Assembly: GCA_025362795.1 (NCBI GenBank)
Contig: JANYFE010000056.1
Coordinates: forward strand, 1-53,887
Reading direction: 5' to 3'
DNA: 53,887 nucleotides
From: Rhodobacterales bacterium
Lineage (GTDB): Bacteria; Pseudomonadota; Alphaproteobacteria; Rhodobacterales; Rhodobacteraceae
Shown: one piece after another, positions 25,326 through 34,478 of the stretch
Layout of the letters: each line of letters opens with the position of its first letter
Numbering within the stretch: position 1 is the first letter of the stretch
Translations under genes and position numbers: made by a program
The notes under the pieces: model-generated
Told to the model about the DNA's origin: nothing
The model's input: the letters and a program-made list of their open reading frames with translations, nothing else
Databases searched by the model: none

Positions 25326-26729
25326 TCAAACCACAAGGAAATCATCAATCGTCAGCAACGCATGGTTGGCGATAATGGCAAACAGCACCGGCGGCGCAGA
25401 GGCGGCACCGTTCAAATTGCCATCGGGATCATACATCAGCCTGCCGCTTGCCGGGTCATAAAGGATGCGGTCATCGCCATCCAGCGCTGCGCCACCATAG
25501 ATGAATTCCTGCGCGTCCAAAGCTGCGTGAACCTCGGAAAACGTGGCGCTTGCCAGCCCGATCTTGTCCTCGCCATGCGCGAAATCGGTGATCTTGTCGA
25601 CATTCGACGGGCCGGTGTCGCGGAACAGGAAGACGTCTTTTCCGGCTTCGCCCGTCAGCGTGTCCTTGCCTGACCCGCCCGCAAGCAGATCGTCGCCATC
25701 GCCACCCAGCAACTTGTCGTTGCCCTGACCGCCGGACATATCATCGGCCGCAAGTCCGCCCCACAGCGTATCATTGCCGTTACCGCCGCTCAGGGTGTCG
25801 CTGTCCCCGCCGCCATTGATGGAATCGTTACCGTCGTCGCCGGTGATGTCGTCGGTGCCGTAAAAGCCATTGATGCTGTCGTTGCCACTGTCGGCCTGGA
25901 CGGTGTCGTTTCCGGCCCCGCCCGAAATGGAATCCGACCCGAAGCCACCGTAGATCTTGTCGTCGCCGTTGCCGCTGTCCAGCCTGTCATTCTCGGACCC
26001 GCCATACATCAGATCGTTGCCGTCGTTGCCGTAAACGGTATCGGCTTCTGAATCGCCAAAAAGCGTATCCTGACCGTCACCACCAAAGATCAGGTCACCG
26101 CCGGTCAGGCCATGAACAAAGTCATCGCCCGCAGCCCCCCGCAACGTGTCGACAAGGTCGCCGCCACTGAAAACATCGCCAAACTGGCCGCCTTTGATGT
26201 TGACCGCGAAAAAGTCAGGGGCCGTGGTGAATTCTTCGATCAGCAGGGCGTCTGTGGACGAGAAGCTCCCCAGTTTGCCGCCCAGGTCGCTGTATGCGCA
26301 AGCGCTGGCCCGGAATTCATTGGTCATCACGTAGTTGAACCAATCGTCCAGCGCCGTACCGTAGGCGTTGATGTCCAGCGTCGATTGGTCAACGGCGGCA
26401 TCGCCGGTATAGGCGGCTTTGACATAATTCTCCCATATTGGCATGCCATTAACCGGAATGTCGAACCGCAGGACCTCTTTTTCGAACAGATTGATCAGGT
26501 CGAACTGGCTGCTGTGCGGGGAATGGCCGACGAAAAACTTCGGCACGCCTTCTGTGCCTTCGCGGGCCGGAATGGTGTCAACCGTACCGTTGGTATAGGT
26601 CAGCACAACTGCCGCCTCCGGCTCACCTTTGCCATTCCACCCGAAGGGATCGCGCACCAGGATGGGCCGCAGGTCATTTTCCGTGATGCCGCGGTAAGAG
26701 GACGTAAAATCCAAGGTGATCGTCGTCAT
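25326..26729 (-). CDS. RTX calcium-binding protein, serralysin-C-type end
   Basis: The 467-residue acidic protein lacks an N-terminal signal. Residues 1-180 form a non-repeat domain without recognised motifs (TLDFTSSYRGITENDLRP at the start). From about residue 185 to 385 there are some 20 RTX nonapeptides such as GGDGQDTLFGDSEADTVYGN. The end, with DVFLFRDTG, VDKITDFAHGEDKIGL and a hydrophobic DDFLVV tail, resembles the serralysin C-terminal secretion region recognised by type I systems. AAAGGGG precedes the ATG. It is probably secreted and calcium-folded outside the cell; no transporter genes are in the window. Confidence 0.88.
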   Translation of the reverse strand: MTTITLDFTSSYRGITENDLRPILVRDPFGWNGKGEPEAAVVLTYTNGTVDTIPAREGTEGVPKFFVGHSPHSSQFDLINLFEKEVLRFDIPVNGMPIWENYVKAAYTGDAAVDQSTLDINAYGTALDDWFNYVMTNEFRASACAYSDLGGKLGSFSSTDALLIEEFTTAPDFFAVNIKGGQFGDVFSGGDLVDTLRGAAGDDFVHGLTGGDLIFGGDGQDTLFGDSEADTVYGNDGNDLMYGGSENDRLDSGNGDDKIYGGFGSDSISGGAGNDTVQADSGNDSINGFYGTDDITGDDGNDSINGGGDSDTLSGGNGNDTLWGGLAADDMSGGQGNDKLLGGDGDDLLAGGSGKDTLTGEAGKDVFLFRDTGPSNVDKITDFAHGEDKIGLASATFSEVHAALDAQEFIYGGAALDGDDRILYDPASGRLMYDPDGNLNGAASAPPVLFAIIANHALLTIDDFLVV

Positions 26730-27073
26730 TGCAAGGCCCCTTTGATCACAATTTCAGTGAAACCTGCGCCGCAAACCGGCTAATTTGACCATAAAACACC
26801 ATTATATATGGCACCATTAGTCTTTTCGCGGCCCGTAGTCAAATTTTCGCGCCGATCCGAAGGCCTGCTTGCGCCGTATCCCGGTGGAGTGCCGGGCCTC
26901 GGACAGAGTGTTCAAATTCATACCCTTCCCCTATCCCCCCTTTTCCTGTATCCGCCCGCCATCTGTGACGTGCGGCCCTACCCCCGGGCACATGCGAAGG
27001 ATTGGGGGGGCGGCAATGGGGCCGCCAGATCGGGGAACCCGGAACGCCGGGCAGACCCCAGAGGACATGATAA
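26730..27073. other. Divergent intergenic region and pnp leader
   Basis: This 344-base gap separates the RTX gene from pnp. On the minus strand TATAAT (26806-26801) is a -10 candidate for the RTX gene, within a pair of CACCATTA direct repeats (26797-26804, 26812-26819). Toward pnp there is a GC hairpin region at 26856-26903, then a pyrimidine-rich stretch at 26931-26955. No reading frame in it looks coding. Confidence 0.5.
26856..26903 (+). ncRNA. Candidate structured leader of the pnp transcript
   Basis: TCCGAAGGCC (26856-26865) can pair with GGCCTCGGA (26895-26903), and within it CCCGG (26880-26884) pairs with CCGGG (26892-26896) around TGGAGTG. The two stems share bases, so they may be alternatives. 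In enterobacteria pnp controls its own mRNA through an RNase III-cut leader hairpin; a similar role here is inference. It begins about 170 bases before the pnp start. Confidence 0.4.
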
Positions 27074-29203
27074 ATGTTTAACGTTACGCGAAAATCCATC
27101 CAGTGGGGCAATGAGACCCTGACACTGGAATCGGGCAAGGTTGCCCGTCAGGCGGATGGCACGGTCATCGCCACGGTTGGTGAAACCAGTGTCATGGCCA
27201 ACGTGACCTATGCGCGCAGCCCGAAGCCGGGGCAGGATTTCTTCCCGCTGACCGTGCACTACCAGGAAAAATACTACGCAGCGGGCAAGATTCCCGGCGG
27301 TTTCTTCAAGCGTGAAGCGCGACCGTCCGAAAAGGAAACGCTGACCTCGCGGCTGATCGACCGTCCGTGCCGCCCGCTGTTCGTCGAAGGCTTCAAGAAC
27401 GAAGTCCTCGTCATGGCGACCGTGCTGTCGCATGACCTGACCAACGACCCGGATATCGTGGCGATGATTGCCGTGTCGGCCGCACTGACGATTTCCGGCG
27501 TGCCGTTCATGGGGCCGATTGGCGCTGCGCGCGTCGGCTTCTCCAAGGGGGCCTATGTCCTGAACCCGTCGGTTGACGACATGCAGGGTCTGCGCAACAA
27601 CCCGGATCAGCGGCTTGATCTGGTCATCGCGGGCACCAAAGACGCCGTGATGATGGTCGAATCGGAAGCCTACGAGCTGACCGAAGACGAAATGCTGGGT
27701 GCGGTGAAGTTTGGCCATGCAGCGATGCAGCCGGTGATCGACCTGATCATCGACTTTGCCGAACTGTGCGCCAAGGAACCGATGGACTTTTCCCCGCCGG
27801 ATTATTCCGCCTTGTATGCCAACGTCAAAGCGGCAGGCGAGGTGCAGATGCGAGCCGCATTCGCGATCCGTGACAAGCAGGAACGCACCACCGCCATCAG
27901 CGCCGCTTCTGCCGCGATCAAGGCGACCTTGTCTGCCGAAGATCTGGCTGATGCGAACCTTGGTTCCGCGATCAAAAAGCTGGAATCGTCGATCCTGCGC
28001 GGTGACATCATCAACGGTGGTGCCCGGATCGACGGTCGTGACAACAAGACCGTCCGCCCGATTTCGGCGGAAACCGGCATTCTGCCGCGCACCCACGGTT
28101 CGGCCCTGTTCACCCGGGGTGAGACGCAGGGTCTGGTCGTGACGACGCTCGGCACTGGCGAAGATGAGCAGATCATCGACGCCTTGCACGGCAATTCGCG
28201 GTCGAACTTCCTGCTGCACTATAACTTCCCGCCCTATTCGGTTGGTGAAGTGGGTCGTGTAGGCTCACCCGGCCGTCGCGAGATCGGTCATGGCAAGCTG
28301 GCATGGCGGGCGTTGCAGGCGGTTCTGCCTGCGGCTACCGACTTCCCCTACACGATCCGGGTTGTCAGCGAGATCACCGAATCCAACGGGTCATCCTCGA
28401 TGGCTTCGGTCTGCGGTGGGTCGCTGTCGATGATGGACGCGGGCGTTCCGCTGAAATCGCCGGTCGCGGGCGTGGCGATGGGTCTGATCCTGGAAGAGGA
28501 TGGCCGCTTTGCCGTTCTGACCGACATTCTGGGTGATGAAGATCACCTGGGCGACATGGACTTCAAGGTCGCAGGTACGGCCAACGGCATCACCACGATG
28601 CAGATGGACATCAAGATTGCGGGCATCACGCCCGAAATCATGGCGCAGGCATTGTCGCAAGCGCGCGATGGCCGCCTGCACATTCTGGGCGAGATGAACA
28701 AATCGCTGAGCGCCCCTGCGGGCTTCAGCGAATACGCGCCCAAGATCGAAACGCTGTCGATCCCGACCGACAAGATCCGCGAAGTCATCGGGTCCGGTGG
28801 CAAGGTCATCCGCGAAATCGTGGAACTGTCCGGTGCCAAGGTCGATATCAACGACGATGGCATGATCAAGATCGCGTCCAACGACGCGGCGGCGATCAAG
28901 CGGGCCTATGACATGATCTGGTCAATCGTGGCAGAGCCGGAAGAAGGCAAGGTTTACACCGGCAAGGTCGTGAAACTGGTTGATTTCGGGGCCTTCGTGA
29001 ACTTTTTCGGCAAGCGTGACGGTCTGGTGCATGTCAGCCAGATTGCAAACAAGCGCCTGAACCACCCGAACGAGGCGTTGAAGGAAGGTCAGGAAGTGAA
29101 GGTCAAACTTCTGGGCTTTGACGACCGTGGCAAGGTGCGCCTTGGCATGAAGATGGTCGATCAGGAAACCGGCCTGGAAATCGCGGAAAGCGCCGAGGCG
29201 TAA
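27074..29203 (+). CDS. pnp: Polyribonucleotide nucleotidyltransferase
   Basis: PNPase is the trimeric 3'-5' phosphorolytic RNase of the degradosome. The 709-residue protein has two RNase PH domains (the first with [20 protein letters not shown] and RPLFVEGF; the second with [21 protein letters not shown] and [11 protein letters not shown]). A KH domain lies near residue 567 ([17 protein letters not shown]) and an S1 domain near 625 ([17 protein letters not shown]). Length and order are normal. A clear terminator follows 20 bases after the stop. Confidence 0.98.
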   Translation: MFNVTRKSIQWGNETLTLESGKVARQADGTVIATVGETSVMANVTYARSPKPGQDFFPLTVHYQEKYYAAGKIPGGFFKREARPSEKETLTSRLIDRPCRPLFVEGFKNEVLVMATVLSHDLTNDPDIVAMIAVSAALTISGVPFMGPIGAARVGFSKGAYVLNPSVDDMQGLRNNPDQRLDLVIAGTKDAVMMVESEAYELTEDEMLGAVKFGHAAMQPVIDLIIDFAELCAKEPMDFSPPDYSALYANVKAAGEVQMRAAFAIRDKQERTTAISAASAAIKATLSAEDLADANLGSAIKKLESSILRGDIINGGARIDGRDNKTVRPISAETGILPRTHGSALFTRGETQGLVVTTLGTGEDEQIIDALHGNSRSNFLLHYNFPPYSVGEVGRVGSPGRREIGHGKLAWRALQAVLPAATDFPYTIRVVSEITESNGSSSMASVCGGSLSMMDAGVPLKSPVAGVAMGLILEEDGRFAVLTDILGDEDHLGDMDFKVAGTANGITTMQMDIKIAGITPEIMAQALSQARDGRLHILGEMNKSLSAPAGFSEYAPKIETLSIPTDKIREVIGSGGKVIREIVELSGAKVDINDDGMIKIASNDAAAIKRAYDMIWSIVAEPEEGKVYTGKVVKLVDFGAFVNFFGKRDGLVHVSQIANKRLNHPNEALKEGQEVKVKLLGFDDRGKVRLGMKMVDQETGLEIAESAEA

Positions 29204-29224
29204 ATCTGGCGAAACCAACAGAAA

Positions 29225-29252
29225 GGCCCCGGTGGAAACGCCGGGGCTTTTT
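29225..29252 (+). terminator. Intrinsic terminator after pnp
   Basis: GCCCCGG (29226-29232) pairs with CCGGGGC (29241-29247) around TGGAAACG and is followed by TTTTT (29248-29252). It separates pnp from the glycosyltransferase gene, whose start is only 15 bases further on, so that gene needs its own promoter or read-through. Confidence 0.88.
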
Positions 29253-29266
29253 GGTTATGCAGGCGC

Positions 29267-30121
29267 ATGGATGACCTGACCGCCATTTCCGTCGCCTATA
29301 ACAGCCATGCCGTTTTGCCGGGGATGGCAGACTGCCTGCCTGCCGGAACCCGGCTGATCGTGGTCGACAACGGTCCCGACGATGGCTTGCGCGACTGGGC
29401 GGCGGGGCGGGGTGTCAAGCTGTTGATCCCCGGCGAAAACCTTGGCTTCGGGCGGGCGTGCAACCTTGGCGCTGCGGCGGCGGACAGCACGTTCCTGCTG
29501 TTCCTGAACCCCGATGCGCGGCCTGCGCCTGATGCCATCGCACATCTGCTGGCGGCGGCGGCCCGCCACCCGACTGCGGCGGCCTTTGGCCCGGTGCTCA
29601 TAAACGCGGGCGGTCAGGTTCGTTACAAGCGCAATTCGTATTTGCTGCGCCGCGCGGCCAAACCCCCGCGTGATCCCGGCCCAGAGGATCGGGCGGTTTC
29701 CGTGCTGTCCGGCGCGGCCCTGATGGTACGCCGCGATGCGTTTCAGAAGGTCGGCGGCTTTGACCCCCGCATTTTCCTGTATTTCGAGGATGACGACCTG
29801 TGTCTACGGCTGCGCCAGTTCGCCGGTCCGCTGATCCTGGTGCCTGCGGCGCGGGTCGGTCATGCGGCGGGCACCTCGTCCACACCTTCGGCGGCGTTGT
29901 CGCGGTTCAAGGGCTATCACTGGGCGCGCTCGCGGGTCCATGTGGGGCGCAAGCATGGCGTGCGTCTGCCTTGGCTTGGCGGGCTTTGGGACGGGATTTC
30001 CCATCTGGCCTCGCCCAAATCATGGTCAGATGCCGCGCACCGCGGCGAAGCCTTGGGTCGGGTGCAGGGCGCACTTTCCATGTGGCGCAGCCAGATGTTA
30101 GAACGGGCGACAGCCCAGTGA
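29267..30121 (+). CDS. Family 2 glycosyltransferase
   Basis: This 284-residue GT-A enzyme resembles rhamnosyltransferase-type GT2 proteins: ISVAYNSHAVLPGM at the N-terminus, IVVDNGPDDG, ENLGFGRACNLGAAAA, FLNPDARPAPDAI around residue 85, and the acceptor-side motif VGGFDPRIFLYFEDDDLCLR near 160. It would transfer a sugar from a nucleotide donor during surface polysaccharide synthesis, with donor unknown. It opens a three-gene cluster with two FkbM methyltransferases; its stop overlaps a possible GTG start of the next gene. Confidence 0.87.
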   Translation: MDDLTAISVAYNSHAVLPGMADCLPAGTRLIVVDNGPDDGLRDWAAGRGVKLLIPGENLGFGRACNLGAAAADSTFLLFLNPDARPAPDAIAHLLAAAARHPTAAAFGPVLINAGGQVRYKRNSYLLRRAAKPPRDPGPEDRAVSVLSGAALMVRRDAFQKVGGFDPRIFLYFEDDDLCLRLRQFAGPLILVPAARVGHAAGTSSTPSAALSRFKGYHWARSRVHVGRKHGVRLPWLGGLWDGISHLASPKSWSDAAHRGEALGRVQGALSMWRSQMLERATAQ

Positions 30122-30132
30122 ACGGACCCCGC

Positions 30133-30879
30133 ATGTTCAAATATTCTGACCTGAAATATCTGCGCCGCCGCGTGTTTCTTGACCTGCATGACCGTGTTTT
30201 CGGGTCCGGCTACCGGATGGACGGCGCAAATTTCAGTATGCCACTGGGCAGCCACCCTTCACCGCGCCGTGCTATCCTGCGCGGCACCTATGAAGAAAAC
30301 GAACGGGCGCTGATCAAGGCGCATCTGCCGCAGGACCTGCCCGCGATCGAGCTTGGCGGGTCTTACGGCATCGTGTCGCATGCCATTCGCCGGGCACTGT
30401 CCCCCGGGTCGCAGCTGGTGGTGGTCGAGGCGAACCCGAATCTGATCGCAACCTGCCGGACCAATGTCAGTCTGGGCGGTGCGGTGGACCGGACGACCGT
30501 CGTGCAGGCAGCTGTGGCCTATGGCGGGGCTAGGGTGCGGTTCAAGCTGACCAAAAATGTCCACACCTCGCATCTGGTTTTTGATGACGTCCCCGGCGAA
30601 GGCATCGTCGATGTGCCTTCCGTCACCTTGCAAAGCCTGCGGGTGGCGCAGCAGATATCCGGCCCGTTCAGCCTGATCTGCGACATCGAAGGCGCCGAAC
30701 TGCTGGTGTTGCGCAACGATGCCGCCGCGCTGGCCGACTGTGCGATGATCATCATGGAAACCCATCCGCCGGCCTATGCCACGATGGGCGGCTCGATGGA
30801 CGAAGTGCTGTCCCGGCTGTCTGACTTGGGCTTTCACATCTTCGACCGGCGCGCCGAGGTGATTGCCGCCCGCCGATGA
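30133..30879 (+). CDS. FkbM family methyltransferase
   Basis: The 248-residue protein has an S-adenosylmethionine fold of FkbM type: AIELGGSYGIVSHAIRR near residue 72, VVVEANPNLIATCRTN near 98, a central VHTSHL, and LICDIEGAELLVLRND with MIIMETHPP. FkbM enzymes O-methylate sugars or polyketides. GTG 30118 is an alternative start that would overlap the upstream stop. The domain is a close paralogue of the C-terminal half of the next protein. Motif identity between the two is high, pointing to a tandem duplication. Confidence 0.88.
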   Translation: MFKYSDLKYLRRRVFLDLHDRVFGSGYRMDGANFSMPLGSHPSPRRAILRGTYEENERALIKAHLPQDLPAIELGGSYGIVSHAIRRALSPGSQLVVVEANPNLIATCRTNVSLGGAVDRTTVVQAAVAYGGARVRFKLTKNVHTSHLVFDDVPGEGIVDVPSVTLQSLRVAQQISGPFSLICDIEGAELLVLRNDAAALADCAMIIMETHPPAYATMGGSMDEVLSRLSDLGFHIFDRRAEVIAARR

Positions 30880-30946
30880 CCGGCCCGGTCGATTGACGCG
30901 ATCCTGGCCAGCGACTAGGCCATTGCCACTGCCACAGGAGACTTCG

Positions 30947-32488
30947 GTGTCGCACAACTTTCCGGCTTTTGCCAAAAACATCGCTGACGCCGGACCAACC
31001 GGGCCGACCTACAGTTTTTGTACTTTGGTCTCGCAACCCCATATGTACGCGCAAATGCTGGAGTCTTTTGTCGCAGCGGGTTTCACAGCGGCAGATTGTG
31101 AATATCTCTACATCGACAACAGCACGACCAATCAGGGTGACGGCTTTCGCGGCCTGAATCGTCTGATCACACAGGCCAGCGGCAAGTTTGTCGTGCTGTG
31201 CCATCAGGATTTGCTCGCCATCGACCCGCGCAGCGTGCTGGATGCCTGTCTGGCGGACCTTGACCGCGTTGCACCGGATTGGGCTGTTGCGGGAAACTCC
31301 GGGCACAATCGCAGGGGCATGCGGGTGGAACGGCTGACGGACCGGCATGGCTACGGCACCTCATTGGGAAAGTTGCCGGGTCAGGTTGTCAGTCTGGACG
31401 AGAATTTCCTGCTGATCCGCCGCGCAGCAGGCCTGGGTCTGTCCGATGATCTTGCGGGGTTTCATCTGTATGGCACCGACCTTGTGACGCAGGCCGGTTT
31501 GCGCGGGCGCAGCGCCTGGGTGATCAGCTTTCACCTGGAACATCTGGGGCTTGGCCGGCTGGATGCCGGTTTCGCCACCAGCCTTGCCGCTTTTTCCCGA
31601 AAATATCGCCGCGCCTTTCGGAAGCGCCGCGTGACAACGCCGACGGTGGCCCTGCAACTGGGCGGCCTTGATCTGGCCGCGCGGTTCCGGGCCTACAAAC
31701 TGCAGCGCACCAAGGACGGCAAAAAGCCGTTTGCAGTGGCACGGGCGGCAACCCGCTGGGTCAAGGCGCTGCCGTTCGTCCTCCACGAATGGCGCAACGG
31801 CCCGCGCTATGCCGTGGATGGCACGGTGTTCACCATTCCCGACAAATCACCCCTGGCGGCCCGCAAGGCATTGCGCCGGGGCCAGTACGAGGGGCCGGAA
31901 CGGCGGATGATTACCAAATGGCTGCCAAAGACCTTGCCGGTGATCGAACTGGGCGGCTCTTACGGCATTGTCAGCCATGCGATTCGCCGCCATATCGCGC
32001 CGGACCTTGACCTGATCATCGTCGAGGCGAACCCCGACCTTCTGGCCACCTGCCGCGCCAATGTGGCACTGGCCGGGATGCCAGCCGAACGCACGCAGGT
32101 CATCGGCGCCGCTTTGGCTTACGGTGCGCAAACCGTGCGCTTTGCCGTGACCAGCGGCATTCACACCTCACATGTCGCTGGCGCGGACGAGGGTCTGACC
32201 GGCCAGCGCATCGTCGAGGTGCCGGTGGCCAACCTGACCGGGCTGCTGAGGGACGCCAAAATCACCGGTGACTACGCTTTGGTCTGCGACATCGAGGGCG
32301 CGGAATATGATCTTTTGCACAACGACAGCGCCATGTTGGCCCGTTGTGCGGTGATGATCATGGAAATTCACCCTGACACATTCATTGACCGTGGCAGCAG
32401 CGTCACCGAATTTCTCCGGATGCTGAATGCTGCGGGTTTCGACATTGTGGATCACGAAGCCCAGGTCATCGTCGCCCGTCGTCGCTGA
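30947..32488 (+). CDS. Fusion of glycosyltransferase-like and FkbM methyltransferase domains
   Basis: The 513-residue protein has two parts. Residues about 20-240 look like a GT-A glycosyltransferase (TYSFCTLVSQPHMYAQML, LYIDNSTTNQGDGFRGLNR, and VVLCHQDLLAIDPRS with H86-Q87-D88, as in the Glyco_tranf_2_5 group). A basic linker (KYRRAFRKRR) follows. Residues about 325-513 are an FkbM methyltransferase (VIELGGSYGIVSHAIRR, IIVEANPDLLATCRAN, CDIEGAEYDLL). GTG 30947 is chosen because CAGGAG lies six bases upstream. The fusion would allow sugar transfer and O-methylation by one polypeptide, perhaps for capping a chain (inference). Confidence 0.83.
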   Translation: MSHNFPAFAKNIADAGPTGPTYSFCTLVSQPHMYAQMLESFVAAGFTAADCEYLYIDNSTTNQGDGFRGLNRLITQASGKFVVLCHQDLLAIDPRSVLDACLADLDRVAPDWAVAGNSGHNRRGMRVERLTDRHGYGTSLGKLPGQVVSLDENFLLIRRAAGLGLSDDLAGFHLYGTDLVTQAGLRGRSAWVISFHLEHLGLGRLDAGFATSLAAFSRKYRRAFRKRRVTTPTVALQLGGLDLAARFRAYKLQRTKDGKKPFAVARAATRWVKALPFVLHEWRNGPRYAVDGTVFTIPDKSPLAARKALRRGQYEGPERRMITKWLPKTLPVIELGGSYGIVSHAIRRHIAPDLDLIIVEANPDLLATCRANVALAGMPAERTQVIGAALAYGAQTVRFAVTSGIHTSHVAGADEGLTGQRIVEVPVANLTGLLRDAKITGDYALVCDIEGAEYDLLHNDSAMLARCAVMIMEIHPDTFIDRGSSVTEFLRMLNAAGFDIVDHEAQVIVARRR

Positions 32489-32502
32489 CGCGGGTTGCCC
32501 AC

Positions 32503-32856
32503 CTATTCCGGTGTCAGAATCTCGGTTCCCACGGCGTTGACACCTGCCACGGTCCAGGTGCCCTCCAGCGTGCCGTCGTCCTGCACCAGATAGATCACCA
32601 GCCCTACTTTGCCGTTCAGTTCATAGCCCGCGGTAAACGCGTTGCCGTCGCGCATGCAGATGCCGTCAGAGGTGCTGCCGCCGGTCCGCCAGACAATCTC
32701 GCAGGTGTATTCGCTGGTCTTGGTGATCTGGGCGTCGCCCTCATAGATCGTGCCGTCCAGATTGGTGCCTTTCACCCGATAATGCCCGCCAATGTCCTGT
32801 GCCAGGGCCCAGGGTGCCGACATCAGCAAAAACCAGACTGTCAGGAATAGCTTCAT
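32503..32856 (-). CDS. Small exported protein of unknown function
   Basis: The 117-residue protein has a signal peptide (MKLFLTVWFLLMSAPWALA, cleaved before QDIGG) and a mature part of about 98 residues built from beta strands: GGHYRVKGTNLDGTIYEGDA, TCEIVWRTGG, LEGTWTVAG and VGTEILTP. Two cysteines may form a disulfide. The pattern of G-x-Y-x-V-x-G-x-N-x-D-G resembles small periplasmic lipocalin-like repeats, but no family is claimed. GGGAG precedes ATG 32856; the ORF extends further upstream without a better start. It converges on the GT-FkbM gene. Confidence 0.7.
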   Translation of the reverse strand: MKLFLTVWFLLMSAPWALAQDIGGHYRVKGTNLDGTIYEGDAQITKTSEYTCEIVWRTGGSTSDGICMRDGNAFTAGYELNGKVGLVIYLVQDDGTLEGTWTVAGVNAVGTEILTPE

Positions 32857-33021
32857 CTTGCATCTCCCAGTTTGCGACGCGCCTTTTCTAGCGCAATTTT
32901 GGTCTGGCCCATAGCAAATCAAACAACCGCATTCTGCGATGCGATGGTGGTTTCTGCGGTCTGTCTTGAATTTTGTCGAATAAATCATCGACTTTAATCA
33001 GATATTAGAATATAGTTTGCG

Positions 33022-33036
33022 ATAATTGATCATTAT
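33022..33036. promoter_or_regulatory. AT-rich palindrome upstream of dadA
   Basis: ATAAT-TGATC-ATTAT lies about 75 bases before the dadA start, inside a distinctly AT-rich stretch (about 32985-33060). DadA genes are often controlled by Lrp/AsnC-type regulators, which favour such A/T-rich imperfect palindromes. The regulator is not encoded here, so the role is inference. Confidence 0.35.
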
Positions 33037-33109
33037 TAGGGATATTTTGCTAAGAAACGCCACCAAAAATCCCTATCCTGCGGGCAAAGGTGCGCACAGG
33101 AGACGGCAA

Positions 33110-34408
33110 ATGCGTGTGGTGATTCTGGGGGCTGGCGTGATCGGCGTAACCTCGGCCTGGTATCTGGCCCAGGCCGGGCACGAGGTGACGGTGTTTGACC
33201 GCCAAAACGCCCCGGCCATGGAAACCAGCTTTGGCAATGCCGGTGAAATCTCGCCCGGTTACGCCTCGCCCTGGGCCGCACCGGGCATTCCGATGAAGGC
33301 GCTGAAATGGCTGTTCATGCATCACGCGCCCTTGATCGTGCAGCCGCGGCCCGATCCGGCCAAGATCAAATGGGTGTTGCAGATGTTGACCAACTGCACT
33401 GCGGGGGCCTATTCGGTGAACAAAAGCAGGATGGTCCGGCTGGCCGAATATTCGCGCGATTGCCTGATGGACCTGCGGGCCACCACCGGTATTACCTATG
33501 ACGAACGCACCCAAGGCACGCTGCAACTGTTCCGCACCCAAAAGCAGGTCGATGCGGCGTACAAGGACATCAAGGTGCTGAAGGCCGATGGCGTCCCGTT
33601 CGAGGTGCTGACGCCGGAACAATGCGTCTTTGCCGAACCCGGCCTTGCCCCCAATTTCAACAAGATCGCCGGGGGTCTGCGCCTGCCGGGGGATGAAACT
33701 GGCGATTGCTTCAAATTCACCAACCGGCTGGCCGAAATGGCCCGTGCGGCGGGTGTGACGTTCAAGTTTGGCGTGTCGATCACGGCGCTGGACAAGCAGG
33801 GCGACAAGATCGTCGCGGTTGAAACCTCGCAAGGCCGCATCACCGCCGAGGCATTCGTTCTGGCGCTTGGCAGCTATTCTCCGATGCTGGCCAAGCCGCT
33901 TGGCCTGACCCTGCCGGTTTATCCGGTGAAGGGCTATTCGATCACCGTTCCGATTGTCGACGAAAGCCGCGCCCCGGTGTCCACCATCATGGATGAAACC
34001 TACAAGATCGCCATCACCCGGCTGGGTGACTGCATTCGGGTCGGCGGCATGGCCGAGATTGCGGGCTTCGACAACACGCTGCATGCTAAACGGCAGGAAA
34101 CCCTGACCCATTCGGTTGAGGATCTGTTTGGCGGCGCGGGCGATCAGACCCGCGCCGCCTTCTGGTGCGGCTTGCGTCCGATGACGCCGGACGGCACACC
34201 GATTCTGGGCCGGTCCGGTCTGGCGAACCTGTTCCTGAACACCGGCCACGGTACACTTGGCTGGACGATGGCGGCAGGCTCGGGCAAGGCGCTGGCCGAC
34301 ATGGTGTCGGGCCGCGCGACGGATATCGACACCGCAGACCTTGGGCTGGCCCGCTATGCGCGCACCCGTCGCAGTGTCGCCACCGTTCCCGCGCTAAAGG
34401 CCGCCTGA
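33110..34408 (+). CDS. dadA: D-amino acid dehydrogenase
   Basis: This 432-residue flavoenzyme deaminates D-amino acids (classically D-alanine after racemisation), passing electrons to quinone. The FAD-binding turn [19 protein letters not shown] is at residues 3-21, followed by [26 protein letters not shown] and the C-terminal [18 protein letters not shown] are typical of DadA. CAGGAG precedes ATG 33110, and an in-frame extension is discarded. No alanine racemase (dadX) or dadR is adjacent, so the gene stands alone between a convergent secreted-protein gene's upstream region and corA. Confidence 0.9.
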   Translation: MRVVILGAGVIGVTSAWYLAQAGHEVTVFDRQNAPAMETSFGNAGEISPGYASPWAAPGIPMKALKWLFMHHAPLIVQPRPDPAKIKWVLQMLTNCTAGAYSVNKSRMVRLAEYSRDCLMDLRATTGITYDERTQGTLQLFRTQKQVDAAYKDIKVLKADGVPFEVLTPEQCVFAEPGLAPNFNKIAGGLRLPGDETGDCFKFTNRLAEMARAAGVTFKFGVSITALDKQGDKIVAVETSQGRITAEAFVLALGSYSPMLAKPLGLTLPVYPVKGYSITVPIVDESRAPVSTIMDETYKIAITRLGDCIRVGGMAEIAGFDNTLHAKRQETLTHSVEDLFGGAGDQTRAAFWCGLRPMTPDGTPILGRSGLANLFLNTGHGTLGWTMAAGSGKALADMVSGRATDIDTADLGLARYARTRRSVATVPALKAA

Positions 34409-34478
34409 CACCGATACCGGGGTTGACAGAACCCGTCCCGCCCTGCTTTGCCATGCCAATAATCACAGGAGGGCGGCC

